Positions 26,354 to 35,939 are shown, counted from the first letter of the stretch. The stretch is 39,003 bases of DNA from Candidatus Sulfotelmatobacter sp. (GCA_017883385.1 JADGNQ010000040.1:1-39003); one strand, 5' to 3'. Numbers and translations are program-made. The notes: generated by a model from the sequence alone, not told the origin.

Positions 26354-26424
26354 AGTAGTCTCCTTGATCTCTAAATCTCTGTTTCGGCTGCGCCGGTCAT
26401 GCACCTTCCGCGGCGCGAGCTTCC

Positions 26425-27399
26425 TTAGGGCAACGGCGCTTCGACTTCCTCAAGCACCCAATGATCGGGCGACTCCAAATGGCAGTCATAGCCATAAAAT
26501 CGATCGTTAAAAATGTGCTGGAACAGGCAGGCGCGCTGACCGCGCATAATGGGGTTGCCTTCCACGGGCTGGAAATCGCCATCGGGCGAGTCCGCTGCGA
26601 AAATCTTTACCTGCCATTCACCTTCGGGGTCGTCGGTGTAGCGGTGCGGATAGATCTCAGTGGCGAGATAGTAAGTCCCGGTCTTCTTTTCCCCGACGCC
26701 GACCGCGTCTTTGACATACATCAACGTGGGAGCCGCAATTGTCGTTTCGGACTTGAGCAGCAGTTTTTCGGGAGCCTTGTCGAGGTCAACGACGGAATCG
26801 GCGCTCTTGCTGATGATCTCGAAATGATCCTTATCATTGCCGCGATAGAAAGTGAGGTAGAAACGCCCCGTGCGTGGATCGCGGAACAGGTTCGGATTCT
26901 GGTTGCGCTGGTTGGGAACACCTGCCACCAGAATCTTCACCTCGGTGAGATGAAGTCCATCGTTGGAACTGGCCAGCACGATGTGGCTGCTCGGGGTGTC
27001 GTATTCTCGAGTAATCGCGAAATAGAGCAGGTCTTTGTCCTTCGCGTCGGCTCCTGCGAGTACCGACGGCCAGCGCGCATTCGTCCACAGTGGATTCTGG
27101 TCATACTTGGTCCACGTCACGAGATCGTTGCTGCGGGCTAAGCCGATACCGCGGCCTTCGTTCAACCCGTACCATCCCCAGTAGCGGAATCCTCCGCGAT
27201 TCCGTTCCAGTACCGACATGGTGTGGGGGAACTCGTCGCCTTCCCACTTTTGCGCGTCGGGAAGCACGTGGCGAGGTGTTGTGAGTTTGAGGTAGGGAAC
27301 AGCTTTGGGGTGCTCCTGCGAAAAACCTGTGACTCCAATGGCGAGCACGACAAGCGTCAGTGCAATAAGGGCCCGAACCTTATGAATAGCGTTGAACAT
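26425..27399 (-). CDS. Secreted GH43/GH117-like five-bladed propeller protein
   Basis: 324 residues; ATG 27399 with an AGGAG site. A signal peptide (about 1-28, ending at VTGFSQ) shows export. The body has the repeated blade pattern of glycosidases of the GH43/GH32/GH117 group: GIGLARSNDLVTWTKYDQNP, then IVLASSNDGLHLTEVKIL, NPNLFRDPRTGRFYLTFYRG, and KIFAADSPDGDFQPVEG. Such enzymes trim glycan side chains or oligosaccharides in the periplasm or outside the cell. I could not fix the catalytic acids with certainty, so activity is inferred from fold and context. 33 bp separate it from the previous operon gene. Confidence 0.75.
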   Translation of the reverse strand: MFNAIHKVRALIALTLVVLAIGVTGFSQEHPKAVPYLKLTTPRHVLPDAQKWEGDEFPHTMSVLERNRGGFRYWGWYGLNEGRGIGLARSNDLVTWTKYDQNPLWTNARWPSVLAGADAKDKDLLYFAITREYDTPSSHIVLASSNDGLHLTEVKILVAGVPNQRNQNPNLFRDPRTGRFYLTFYRGNDKDHFEIISKSADSVVDLDKAPEKLLLKSETTIAAPTLMYVKDAVGVGEKKTGTYYLATEIYPHRYTDDPEGEWQVKIFAADSPDGDFQPVEGNPIMRGQRACLFQHIFNDRFYGYDCHLESPDHWVLEEVEAPLP

Positions 27400-27432
27400 G
27401 TATGCTCCTCGTCGAAATTCACTGCATGCCGC

Positions 27433-28425
27433 TTATTTCTGGTTTTCCATCGCCGTATTGATCGTGTTCCACAACGAGTCGGAAGCTGGATCGTAAGGAA
27501 CCATGTCGATGCCAAACTCCCAATAAAAGCCTCCGCCTACCCACTTCGAAATGCTGGGGTGGACGGCGTAGTGTCGCCCCACAAGATCCTTCACGACTGC
27601 TTTAGACGGTTTCGTTTCCGACCAGCCAAATTCCGAAATGCCCAGCTTGGAGTTGGGAAACATCGTCGCGAGCTGACTGAAAACGCGCTGCCAGTCGGGT
27701 TTGAAACCGTTGCAGTCCACTTCGTAATAGCTGACCAGCACGTAGTCCAACCCGTTCTTCATGCGAGTGGGAACATTAGCGCTCGTCCATGTGAACATCT
27801 CGTTGGCAGCCGGCCTGTGACATGGTGTGTTGTAGTACAGAGTGAGCGCCGTGACCTTGCCTTGGGACTTCAGATAGTCATAGGACTGGGTCATCTTGGT
27901 CACGACGTCACGCTGAGAGGTGGAACTCACCGGCGCTTTGGGGGAACAGTCCTTCGTTTCTCCAAAGAGCCACTCGCCGTTGATTTCATTCCCCACTTCC
28001 CAGAAATCGACAAACGCACCGAGCGCGGTTACGTAGTCTTTAAAGCGGGCGAGGTGCTCGGCTGGAGTGAAGCACTTCATGTAGAAAGAATCCACGGGCT
28101 GTCCGAAAACGTATCCCACGCTCTTGATCTGCCGGGTGGCGTCGAGGTATGAGGTTGCGGCGAAGGATCCCCCCTTATTCCCAGGTGTGTAGACGATCCT
28201 CACAGTCGGCGTTACTGACAGATGCCGCAGTGAGTCCAGCACCTTTGCAAGGAATGCACTGTCGCGAATGTCGTTCTTGTTGTCGACGGTCACACCATGG
28301 ATTGGCTCGGGTATTAAAGTCTGTGCATGGGAGGACAGGAAGAGCGCAAAGATGGCGGCGATGACGGCCAGTGTCCACTTCGGCCCCCATTCCCTTCGTC
28401 TTCCGTAGTTTTTTCCCGACGTCAT
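27433..28425 (-). CDS. Secreted clan GH-A-like glycoside hydrolase
   Basis: 330 residues from ATG 28425; the ribosome-binding site GAGG overlaps the stop codon of the MFS gene, so translation is coupled. An upstream Met at 28473 would overlap that gene by 41 bp. A signal anchor or peptide lies at about 15-35 (WTLAVIAAIFALFLSSHAQ). A TIM-barrel with the two GH-A glutamates follows: E147 in WEVGNEINGEW (strand 4, acid/base) and E265 in LGISEFGWSE (strand 7, nucleophile). The exact family (GH5, 39, 53 or a new one) is not clear. It probably cuts the backbone of the glycan that this operon handles. Confidence 0.78.
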   Translation of the reverse strand: MTSGKNYGRRREWGPKWTLAVIAAIFALFLSSHAQTLIPEPIHGVTVDNKNDIRDSAFLAKVLDSLRHLSVTPTVRIVYTPGNKGGSFAATSYLDATRQIKSVGYVFGQPVDSFYMKCFTPAEHLARFKDYVTALGAFVDFWEVGNEINGEWLFGETKDCSPKAPVSSTSQRDVVTKMTQSYDYLKSQGKVTALTLYYNTPCHRPAANEMFTWTSANVPTRMKNGLDYVLVSYYEVDCNGFKPDWQRVFSQLATMFPNSKLGISEFGWSETKPSKAVVKDLVGRHYAVHPSISKWVGGGFYWEFGIDMVPYDPASDSLWNTINTAMENQK

Positions 28426-28432
28426 TCCGACC

Positions 28433-29710
28433 TCACGCTGTCCGGCCTGGTATGGGTTCGGCCGCATTTTCACGATTCAAGATGGTGGCGTTCGTGATGA
28501 TCGGCCGCGCCCAGAAGCCGACGCTAAGAACGCATCCGAACGTTAAGTACAGAAAAGCGACACCCGAGCGGAGACCTGCGAAATCTCCGATGCGGCCGAT
28601 GATCAGCGGAACGACTGCTCCGCCCATGATTCCCGTGCTGAGAATCCCGGCGAATGGACCATGGTGTTCAGAGACCGAATTCAATGCCAGGGAAACCAGC
28701 ACCGGCCACATGATCGAAGCGAAGAGTCCGATGGCCGGGAATGCAATTAGGGAAGTGCGGGCGGGACCGAACAGCGCCGCTGTGAGGCACAGTAACGCAC
28801 CGACGGAAAATCCGATCAGCACCTTGCGGCTGTCGAACAGCTTGAGCAGGCCCATGCCAATGAAGCAGCCAGCCGTCAGCATTCCCCAGAACCAGGAGAC
28901 CGCAGTCGCCCCGGTGGTATGCGGGTCATAGCCGTGATACTGGGCGAGAAACTTGGACATCCAGTCCGCCGTGCCTTGCTCGCAACCTACGTACGCAAAG
29001 ACACAAATGAAGAACATCCACACCATCGGCTTGCGCAGAAGGCTGCCGTACATCTGGAGGGAACCGGCCGCTTCATCACTGGTATGTTCGACGCGAGGGA
29101 AGCGCGTCAACCCGAGCACCGCAATCATCAGCACCGTGAATACCGCGAAGATCCAGTACATGGAGGCCCAAGGAAGGGCGGGCGGAGTCACCCTGGCAAG
29201 AGTCTCCAGCAGCAGATTGCCCTTGGCGGAAGGCTTGCCTAGATTCTCCACGAGATAGGAGTAGATTCGCGGGCTGGCGAAGGAGGCAGTGCCGAAGATC
29301 AACTGAGCGAATGCGGAGTTGAATGCGAAGTGTTCTTCTCCGCCGGCTACACGCAACAGCGGGTTGATGGCGACTTGAAGCGTCGCCATACCCGCGCCCA
29401 TCACGAACAGCGATCCCACCGCAACGTGGTAGGTGGGAAGCAGCGCGAAACTCAGAGACCCGATCGTGCCGGCCAGAAAAGCGGCAATCATGACCGGCTT
29501 CTCCGTAAAGCGTTCTACCCAGAAACCCGCGGGAATTGACATCACTCCATAGGCAATAAAGAAGGAGAAGGGCAAGAAAGCTGCGGCCGTAAGGCTGACG
29601 CCAAAGCTGCTGATGATGTCGGGCACGAACGGTCCCAGAATGTTGGTCAGCAGTGACATTACGAAGAATGTCAGGAAGACCAAACCGACCATGTAGCGAT
29701 TTCGAGCCAT
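28433..29710 (-). CDS. MFS sugar transporter (FucP/NagP-like)
   Basis: 425 residues from ATG 29710, with about twelve hydrophobic helices. Features such as FGVSLTAAAFLPFSFFIAYG and GAGMATLQVAINPLLRVAGG (near helices 1-2 and 4) are typical of the fucose/glucose/N-acetylglucosamine proton-symporter branch of the major facilitator family. It would import the mono- or disaccharide released by the operon's glycosidases across the inner membrane. Gaps of 24 bp to the SIS gene and 7 bp to the following glycosidase gene support an operon. The substrate is not shown by the sequence; the ROK and SIS neighbours favour an amino sugar. Confidence 0.88.
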   Translation of the reverse strand: MARNRYMVGLVFLTFFVMSLLTNILGPFVPDIISSFGVSLTAAAFLPFSFFIAYGVMSIPAGFWVERFTEKPVMIAAFLAGTIGSLSFALLPTYHVAVGSLFVMGAGMATLQVAINPLLRVAGGEEHFAFNSAFAQLIFGTASFASPRIYSYLVENLGKPSAKGNLLLETLARVTPPALPWASMYWIFAVFTVLMIAVLGLTRFPRVEHTSDEAAGSLQMYGSLLRKPMVWMFFICVFAYVGCEQGTADWMSKFLAQYHGYDPHTTGATAVSWFWGMLTAGCFIGMGLLKLFDSRKVLIGFSVGALLCLTAALFGPARTSLIAFPAIGLFASIMWPVLVSLALNSVSEHHGPFAGILSTGIMGGAVVPLIIGRIGDFAGLRSGVAFLYLTFGCVLSVGFWARPIITNATILNRENAAEPIPGRTA

Positions 29711-29734
29711 AGTTCAGAACTTTCTTTGGTCCGC

Positions 29735-30784
29735 TTATTCCGTCGTTGTGACCTTGCTCGCCAGTTCGAAGCGGCCCGGCTCGCGTCCGACCTGAGCCGC
29801 CAGCGCCAGCGTGATCATCTGTACCGGCAGAATTTCCAGGATTTGCCGGATGCCTGGACCATGCTCGGCAATCCGGCAGCAAGGCAAGGTGGAGTCTTTG
29901 TCGATGATTTCCGCGCGCCCGCCCTCCCGCTGGATGTCGCTGAGCAGACGCTGGTTCAGCTTTCGCGTCTTGGCGTCACCGGCGAAAACGAGCACAAAGG
30001 TCTGGCCTCCCAGCATTTCAAGAGGACCGTGCCGGAAAGCGGCGCTGCTCATGCCTTCTGCGGGAAAGTGGTCGGACTCCTTGACAATCAGTGCGCCCGT
30101 ACCGGCGCTCGCCAGCGACGCCCCGCGTCCGACAAGAAACAGGTGGCGCGTATCCTTGAGCACCTGAGACAGCGAGCACACATAATCCTTCCAATCGGCG
30201 AGATACGCTGCGACCGCTGGGCAAGCCTGCTTCAACTCCTTCCGGGTGTAGTGGAGACTGCGTTCACATAAGACATCACCGAGCCATTTCAAGGCCATGA
30301 GCGCCGTGACATAGGTCTTGCAGGACACAGAGAATTCGTTGCCGGCCCTGGTCAGTACTGCGGCATTGGCATGTTTCGCGAGGGGGCTGTCATGTGTGTT
30401 CGTCACCGCGATCACGGTGCAACGCTTGTGGTTCGTTTGCACCAGCCGCACCATCTCTGCGCTCTGCCCCGACTGCGAGACGGCAATCATCAGTGTCTTG
30501 GGATCAAATAGTCGACTCTGGTAGTGCACCAGTTCGGATGTCTCGACCATTGCGGCGGTGAATCCGTGACTGATGAACTCCAAGTGCAGAGGATGAAGGG
30601 CGTGGAAAGAGGAGCCCATCCCGGTTAACACAACCCTGTGAAACTTTCCCCGGTTGAGTCGTGCGGCAATGTCGAGAAGCGGCTTGGACGTTGCCAGGCT
30701 GGTGAGAGAGTTCTCCAACGCTTGTGGCTGATGAAGAATGTCCCGAAGATATTCGCCCTCGATGATCGAGAGATCTTCAAGCAC
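29735..30784 (-). CDS. SIS-domain sugar-phosphate isomerase/deaminase (GlmS isomerase-like, AgaS-like)
   Basis: 349 residues from GTG 30784, chosen for its excellent GGGAGGAGG site; it overlaps the ROK gene by 8 bp. The frame is open further upstream but inside the ROK gene. Two SIS domains are present. The first has the sugar-phosphate loop SQSGQSAEMVRL after GMGSSFHALHP. The second has the run PAEGMSSAAFRHGPLEML, where Glu and His match the catalytic Glu and His of the GlmS isomerase domain. There is no glutaminase domain, so it should work on existing amino-sugar phosphates, as AgaS or FrlB-type enzymes do, and feed them into glycolysis. This is the strongest hint that the operon handles an amino sugar. 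Confidence 0.85.
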   Translation of the reverse strand: MLEDLSIIEGEYLRDILHQPQALENSLTSLATSKPLLDIAARLNRGKFHRVVLTGMGSSFHALHPLHLEFISHGFTAAMVETSELVHYQSRLFDPKTLMIAVSQSGQSAEMVRLVQTNHKRCTVIAVTNTHDSPLAKHANAAVLTRAGNEFSVSCKTYVTALMALKWLGDVLCERSLHYTRKELKQACPAVAAYLADWKDYVCSLSQVLKDTRHLFLVGRGASLASAGTGALIVKESDHFPAEGMSSAAFRHGPLEMLGGQTFVLVFAGDAKTRKLNQRLLSDIQREGGRAEIIDKDSTLPCCRIAEHGPGIRQILEILPVQMITLALAAQVGREPGRFELASKVTTTE

Positions 30785-31718
30785 GGTGATCCTCCTCCCG
30801 AGCAAACCGGTGATACCAAACGCGAGCGGCGCCGATAAGATTGGCATCCTCGCCCAAAGAAGCCATGGCCAAATCCGCTTTTTCAAAAGGAACAAAGCGG
30901 CAACAGCGGACGATCGTTGCACGAATGCCATCGAGAAACAGAATCGCGCTCTTCATCACACTGCCGCCAAGCACAATGGCGTCCGGCGCAAATATCGTGA
31001 CCAGATTCGCCAGCCCTAGCCCCAGGTAGTGGGCCTCTCGGGTGGCTGCCTGCCGCGCCAACTCATCTCCCTCTATCGCGAGTTCGCAGATTCGCTTTGC
31101 GGTCAGGTTTGCGCGGTGCGCGTAATCCGCCGGCATGCTGCTCTCGACCCAACCAACCATCGCCGGACCAGCGGCGAGCGATTCCCAGCATCCGTGAAAA
31201 CCACACATACACGGTGGCCCGGAGGAGTCGATGACGTGATGGCCAATTTCCGGGTGAGCGCCATCGACGCCACGATAGAGCTGCCCGTCCAGAACGATGC
31301 CTGCGCCGATACCGGTTCCTACGGTCACATAGATCAGGCGCTGCTTGCCTTTCCCTGCGCCCCACGCTGCCTCGGCGAGCGCTGCGGCATCAGCATCGTT
31401 CTCCATCGCAACCCGCACCCCGAATATTCGAGCCAAGTCTGCGACGGGATTGTTGCCGCGCCAAGCCGGGAAGAAATTAACTTCCCCGATTTCGCCGGTG
31501 AAGGGATCGACAGGACCGGTACTCCCAATCCCGATGCCAGTCAGCTCGACATCAGCCGAAATCACCATGGCACGCAACATCTGCTCGATGCGCATCAGGG
31601 CCTCTGCATAGCCGCGCTCCGCATCGGTCGGACACTCCATGCGAGACAGCACCCGGCCGTCGTCATCCACTACTCCCACCGCGATTTTTGTGCCACCAAT
31701 GTCAACCGCGCCAATCAT
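30777..31718 (-). CDS. ROK-family sugar kinase
   Basis: 313 residues; ATG 31718 with an AAGGAA site. The phosphate-binding DIGGTKIAVGVVD opens the protein. NDADAAALAEAAWG holds the catalytic Asp. The ROK signature follows with its zinc site (HPEIGHHVI, then CMCGFHGCWES, a CxCGxxGCxE motif). ROK kinases phosphorylate glucose, GlcNAc, ManNAc, fructose and similar sugars at C6 in the cytoplasm. The next enzyme in the operon, with an 8-bp overlap, is a SIS isomerase/deaminase, so GlcNAc or a related amino sugar is a reasonable substrate. The CxCGxxGCxE motif argues for a kinase rather than a ROK repressor, as does the absence of an HTH. Confidence 0.92.
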   Translation of the reverse strand: MIGAVDIGGTKIAVGVVDDDGRVLSRMECPTDAERGYAEALMRIEQMLRAMVISADVELTGIGIGSTGPVDPFTGEIGEVNFFPAWRGNNPVADLARIFGVRVAMENDADAAALAEAAWGAGKGKQRLIYVTVGTGIGAGIVLDGQLYRGVDGAHPEIGHHVIDSSGPPCMCGFHGCWESLAAGPAMVGWVESSMPADYAHRANLTAKRICELAIEGDELARQAATREAHYLGLGLANLVTIFAPDAIVLGGSVMKSAILFLDGIRATIVRCCRFVPFEKADLAMASLGEDANLIGAARVWYHRFAREEDHRA

Positions 31719-31736
31719 GCCTGTTCCTTCCCTGCC

Positions 31737-33926
31737 CTACTTCCACTCCACGATGGCCGCTTCATAGGCTTCCATGTCCATCTTCCATGTGGCGCCTTCG
31801 ACGGTCAGCGCTTTGGAGCTCTCAGGTCCAATCTGGCGGACCGATTTCACCGGCAAAGAGGTCGATATCGTGATCTGGTAAGCCTGCGCACTGTGATTCA
31901 CGACCACCGCATAGCCGCGATCGTCTCCACGCAAAGAAGTTACTTCCACCGATGGCTGGTCGCTCTGAAAAGCCGCCTTCACGCCGGTCCAGTTGCGGAA
32001 CGCCTCGTAGATGCGATGTGTGCTCTCTGGCTTTTCAAATGCCGCCGGAGTATTCGCTAGATAGGTCTCGATCGGATAAGCCGAGAGCAGCGTTTTCCCG
32101 GAGCCGACGGTGTTCGCGATGAGGGCAGGCCGTCCGTCTTGATCGACAGCGATCACTTTTCCACCCTTAACCTCGAGCACAGAACCCCACACACGCGGGT
32201 TCGCGCCGGGAAGAGAGTAGTGGAAGGTGTCGCCGGGCTTCAGGCCACCAAAAGGCTCGACGATTTTTAGCGTGACTTCTGAGACGACCGCTGTATCCAC
32301 CAGTCGCGCGCCGAAGATTGTTTCCATGTCGGGGATGGCAGCGTCGGCCGCAACCGATGCATAAAGGAATCCACCGCCTTCCACATACTTTCTCGCTTTC
32401 TCATAGAAGTCGGAATGCACGTGCGCGATAACGCTGGCTGTGCTCGTTAATGGAGATGGCAGGAACACCATCGGGCGTTTCGACCAGTCGTCATACTCGC
32501 GCGGGAAGTCCGCCTTCAGTCCCGCGCGATGGGCGAGGATGAAAGAGTTCAGCGCGGAACTGATCAGCCATGAGTTATCCGCGCCCGTACTTGGCGAAGC
32601 CTGTCCGGGTATGGCATCGCCGTCGAAGGTGGAGACGTAAGGTGTGACTTCAGGACCGGTCAGACCGAAGCGCGAGAAATCGCCATGCGTTCGCGCCCAT
32701 TCGCCGGGTATGAGAATGGCGACCTCGGCCGGAGCAGGCTTTACTCCAGACAGATCCAGCTGGCCTACGACCTTTGAGAATTTCTTGAACTCGGCGGCCA
32801 GGGACTTGTCCTGACGGTCCCAGGTTGTCATGCCCCAGCGAGTCTCTTGCGGGGTTCGCAAGTATGGCGCCTTGTGAAATTGCTCGGGTGAAGCGTCCGT
32901 GTAGCACCAGAGATCGACGCCAATCGATCCCGCCGCCAGGCCTGAGTAGATCTGCAGGCGATCGTAGAGAGCCACTCTCTCGGGTGAATACTGTGCAGTC
33001 GAGCCGCCCATCTCGTGGATCATGGCGGGATGCCCGGCCCCGCTGGACAATGCGATTTCGAAAGCAGCGCCATAGGTCCCGCGTTCAGACAGCATGGGAT
33101 CGGGAAAAAGATCGGAACTATAAATCGTGAAGGGATGCACGCTGAAGAAATCGACTTCCTTCGCAATATTGTCGGGCCGGAATGGACCATGGCCAATTTC
33201 TTCTCCGCTAGTCCCGACGACAATAGGATGGAGTTTGTCTTCGCGGCGAATCGCACCCGCAATCAAACGAGTCCAGTTGATCGCCATCGCATCGGTGGTC
33301 TGTGCCTGCACAATCCAGAACGGAGGTTCATCGGTGAGGTCCCAGGCGATGATTGCGCTCTCGTTGGCGTAACGCCGGCCAAACTCAGCGGCGAGATTCG
33401 TTTCCAGCCTCAGCATTTCGGGATCTGAGTGCGGATGGCGACCGTGCCGCCAAGGCACGTCCCAATAGGCCTCGCCTACTTCTCCGCCGATAAACAGCGA
33501 GGGATGCAGGTAGATCTGATATTTGTGCGCGAGCGAAACAAAGTAGTCCAGTTGCTGAAAGGCGATCGGGTTATAGTCGCCCGGGCGCGGCTCAAACCAT
33601 GCCCACATCATGTCGAAACGGACGACGCTGTAGCCGAGTTCGTGCATCTTCGCGAAATCGGCCTCAATGTCGTTCGCATCCCACTGAACCGGCCACTGCA
33701 TGGCTGCCTTCGCCGGAACCCAGTGTGCACCCACGGGCACAAACCGTTTGCCATCCCGTGTGAAGTACTGGCCGTCGAGATGAACCGGCGGCAACTTCTT
33801 GATGGTCGTGACGGTGGTTGCCTTAGGACTCGCCTGCTGACCTAATAGAGGCGGAGTCTGCAATAGCAGAGCCCAACAGGCGATCATTCCAACTCCCATC
33901 AGTCGGAGTACTCTCATCTTCTGCAC
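31737..33926 (-). CDS. Secreted two-part glycoside hydrolase (GH5/GH42-like TIM barrel plus Rossmann-like and beta domains)
   Basis: 729 residues from GTG 33926, which has AGGAGG at good spacing; ATG 33917 is too far from the site. A signal peptide covers about 1-30. The barrel (about 45-390) has E200 in WDLTDEPPFW as acid/base and E305 in MIHEMGG as nucleophile. The middle part (about 410-610) resembles the glutamine-amidotransferase-like trimer domain that follows the barrel in GH42 beta-galactosidases. The C-terminal ~110 residues are a beta sandwich. The exact family is not clear; endo-mannanase-like GH5 and GH42 both share parts. It should act outside the cytoplasm on the operon's target glycan. 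Confidence 0.8.
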   Translation of the reverse strand: MQKMRVLRLMGVGMIACWALLLQTPPLLGQQASPKATTVTTIKKLPPVHLDGQYFTRDGKRFVPVGAHWVPAKAAMQWPVQWDANDIEADFAKMHELGYSVVRFDMMWAWFEPRPGDYNPIAFQQLDYFVSLAHKYQIYLHPSLFIGGEVGEAYWDVPWRHGRHPHSDPEMLRLETNLAAEFGRRYANESAIIAWDLTDEPPFWIVQAQTTDAMAINWTRLIAGAIRREDKLHPIVVGTSGEEIGHGPFRPDNIAKEVDFFSVHPFTIYSSDLFPDPMLSERGTYGAAFEIALSSGAGHPAMIHEMGGSTAQYSPERVALYDRLQIYSGLAAGSIGVDLWCYTDASPEQFHKAPYLRTPQETRWGMTTWDRQDKSLAAEFKKFSKVVGQLDLSGVKPAPAEVAILIPGEWARTHGDFSRFGLTGPEVTPYVSTFDGDAIPGQASPSTGADNSWLISSALNSFILAHRAGLKADFPREYDDWSKRPMVFLPSPLTSTASVIAHVHSDFYEKARKYVEGGGFLYASVAADAAIPDMETIFGARLVDTAVVSEVTLKIVEPFGGLKPGDTFHYSLPGANPRVWGSVLEVKGGKVIAVDQDGRPALIANTVGSGKTLLSAYPIETYLANTPAAFEKPESTHRIYEAFRNWTGVKAAFQSDQPSVEVTSLRGDDRGYAVVVNHSAQAYQITISTSLPVKSVRQIGPESSKALTVEGATWKMDMEAYEAAIVEWK

Positions 33927-33961
33927 CGTGTTTGCCTCCTGCTTCTTTGCGCTTCGCAGTA

Positions 33962-35689
33962 CTAGTGGCGCACTTCGATCTCGTCAAGAAACTTCCAGCC
34001 CGCATCCCATCCTGGCTTGACTTGCACCTGTACATAGCGCCCGTTTACGCCGGTTAAGTCCGTCAGGGTGTACCACCTCGACAGATTGCCATCACCAGGC
34101 GACGGCCTGTTCACCGCACCCACCGACGTGAAGTTGACGTTGTCGTCAGAGACTAAGCAGGTAAGCTGCTTTGGCAGGAGAATCCCCGACGCCTTGTCCT
34201 GGAGCCAGTTGCTGCGGATTTCCTTGATGACCTGCGTGGCGCCGAGATCGATGGTGAATGCATAGATCTTCGTGGTGGCCCTGCCCTGCCATGCCGGGTC
34301 GGCGTAGTTCGTCGCGTCCAAGATGCCGTCGGTCAACTCAACGCCCCCAGTATCGGGATAACTGGCATTTGCGGGCATGGTCACCACGTACGGCTTGTCC
34401 AGAGAAATGTTGGTCGGATATAGATGCGGCTCCGGGGTCGTTGCTGTTGTTGGGTTGCTTACGGCGGACTCATTTCCTGCCGCATCGAATGCTCTGAGCA
34501 CGTACGTGTACGGGGTACTAGAATCGAGTCCGGAATCTACGTAAGTGGTCGCCGCATCGTACAGCATAGCCACGTGTTTGCCGTCGCGGAGAACCTTGTA
34601 GCCTGCCACGCCCATGTTGTCGGTTGAGGCAGTCCAGGTGAGACGAATTCTCGTGGAATCGACTGCCACGCTGTTCAGGTGCGTCGGCGTCGTCGGACGC
34701 ACGGATTCAACCTTTCCAGTCTCGAGGTACTTCAGATACGTCTGGTAGTAGAGCGGATTCACTTGCTGCGGACTTAGATAGTGATTGAAGCTGAAGCTGA
34801 GATAACTACTGACGTAGGGCCGCACGGCGCCCATATCGTTCACGATCGAACGGATCGGCTGGGGTTCGCTGTCCAAGTTGAAGGTTTCCGTGTCGGCCCA
34901 GAATTGCATCTGTGGACGAGAATTCCGAATCGCATTCCCCACGCCGCTGAACCAGTCGGGTAGTTGCTTTTTCGTGGCGTGCGCTACGCCCACTCCGTCC
35001 TGCAGGGCAAGAATGTCGATGGGGCTGCGTTTCAGAACGTATTCCCACATCGTTTGCCACTGGGAGGGTGAGAGATCTGCGGTGGTGCTGAAAAACGGCG
35101 AAATCAGGGTAGGCTTGCCCGGGGTGAGTTTGTGGAGGTGATTGCCCACGGTCCGGTAGAAAGCGACCAGGTTGTCCCATTCTGCGGAGGTGGTTGCGGT
35201 GTTATCTACCTCGAATCCCAGATACCATCCGGTCAAGGATTTATGGTGACCGTAGCGCCTCCATAGGTCGTCTGCCAAAGCGTTGGCGAGCTTTGCCTCG
35301 TTGTTGAGCCAGGACTTATCGGTAAGGTATTTCGTCCACCAGTCGTCGTTGATTTGCAGGCCGAGGTACACTTGTGCGCCGCTTGCGTCCGCGGCGTCGA
35401 GAGCTCGATCGACGACATCATGTTTTGTGCTCTGCGTATAGCCAGCGACTCCGGAGGGATAAATGGTGGTCTTCTCCTTGCTGTCCGCGGACCACTGTAG
35501 GACCATCTGATCGAGGCCAGCTTTTCTCATGTAGTGGAACTCGTTGCGCCACTGCTTCAACGTCCACGCGTCCCCCAGGGCTGGTTGCAGAAACGAACCA
35601 TGCAGCGCGGGGCGCGAACAATCCTGCGCCACTGCCGACAGGCATGCCAGGGTGATGAACACGGCGACCGTCGTCCATCCCAGGCGCAT
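33962..35689 (-). CDS. Secreted DUF4434-like glycosidase with Fn3 and discoidin-like domains
   Basis: 575 residues from ATG 35689 (a GTGAG or GGAAGG may serve as ribosome-binding site); the frame extends to 35782 without sense. A signal peptide (about 1-21, ending SAVAQ) is followed by a TIM-barrel-like domain of DUF4434 type at about 25-320 (FHYMRKAGLDQMVLQWS, DDLWRRYGHHKSLTGWYLGF, DILALQDGVG). A fibronectin-III unit lies at about 330-415 (RIRLTWTASTDNMGVAGYKV). An F5/8-type-C/discoidin-like carbohydrate-binding domain lies at about 430-575 (DLGATQVIKEIRSNW). First gene of the minus-strand operon, divergent to the GntR repressor. Likely a glycan-binding hydrolase; catalytic acids not assigned. 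Confidence 0.8.
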   Translation of the reverse strand: MRLGWTTVAVFITLACLSAVAQDCSRPALHGSFLQPALGDAWTLKQWRNEFHYMRKAGLDQMVLQWSADSKEKTTIYPSGVAGYTQSTKHDVVDRALDAADASGAQVYLGLQINDDWWTKYLTDKSWLNNEAKLANALADDLWRRYGHHKSLTGWYLGFEVDNTATTSAEWDNLVAFYRTVGNHLHKLTPGKPTLISPFFSTTADLSPSQWQTMWEYVLKRSPIDILALQDGVGVAHATKKQLPDWFSGVGNAIRNSRPQMQFWADTETFNLDSEPQPIRSIVNDMGAVRPYVSSYLSFSFNHYLSPQQVNPLYYQTYLKYLETGKVESVRPTTPTHLNSVAVDSTRIRLTWTASTDNMGVAGYKVLRDGKHVAMLYDAATTYVDSGLDSSTPYTYVLRAFDAAGNESAVSNPTTATTPEPHLYPTNISLDKPYVVTMPANASYPDTGGVELTDGILDATNYADPAWQGRATTKIYAFTIDLGATQVIKEIRSNWLQDKASGILLPKQLTCLVSDDNVNFTSVGAVNRPSPGDGNLSRWYTLTDLTGVNGRYVQVQVKPGWDAGWKFLDEIEVRH

Positions 35690-35793
35690 CGACAGTCTCA
35701 CTACCTTCCGCTCTCTGCGTCTGTGATGGAACACCGGTTCGCAGGTCCAGATATGCAAGTAATCGTTTTCCGAGTGAAGCATGCCAACACGAA

Positions 35794-35814
35794 AACATCA
35801 TATGTATATATGTT
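35794..35814 (-). promoter_or_regulatory. AT-rich palindrome upstream of the glycan operon, candidate GntR operator
   Basis: A 21-bp imperfect palindrome with arms AACAT and ATGTT around an alternating AT core containing TGTATA. It is 105 bp upstream of the first operon gene. A TTGACA (35819-35814, minus strand) touches it. HutC/UTRA repressors often bind palindromes with TGTATATACA-like cores, so this is a candidate repressor site. Confidence 0.4.
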
Positions 35815-35939
35815 GTCAATCTTTATTTCGCATTGCTGGCGACCACCTCCGCTGCAATCTTAGATATCTGCTGTACTATGTTTCATTTAGAAGCGTTCGA
35901 TACTCTGAGGAATGTCGCCAATTTAGTTTTATTCGAGGG

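Noticed and set aside
31029-32060. 343-residue plus-strand frame opposite the ROK and glycosidase genes
   Set aside because: Antisense to two clear genes across their junction; the translation is rich in His/Arg with no recognisable fold.
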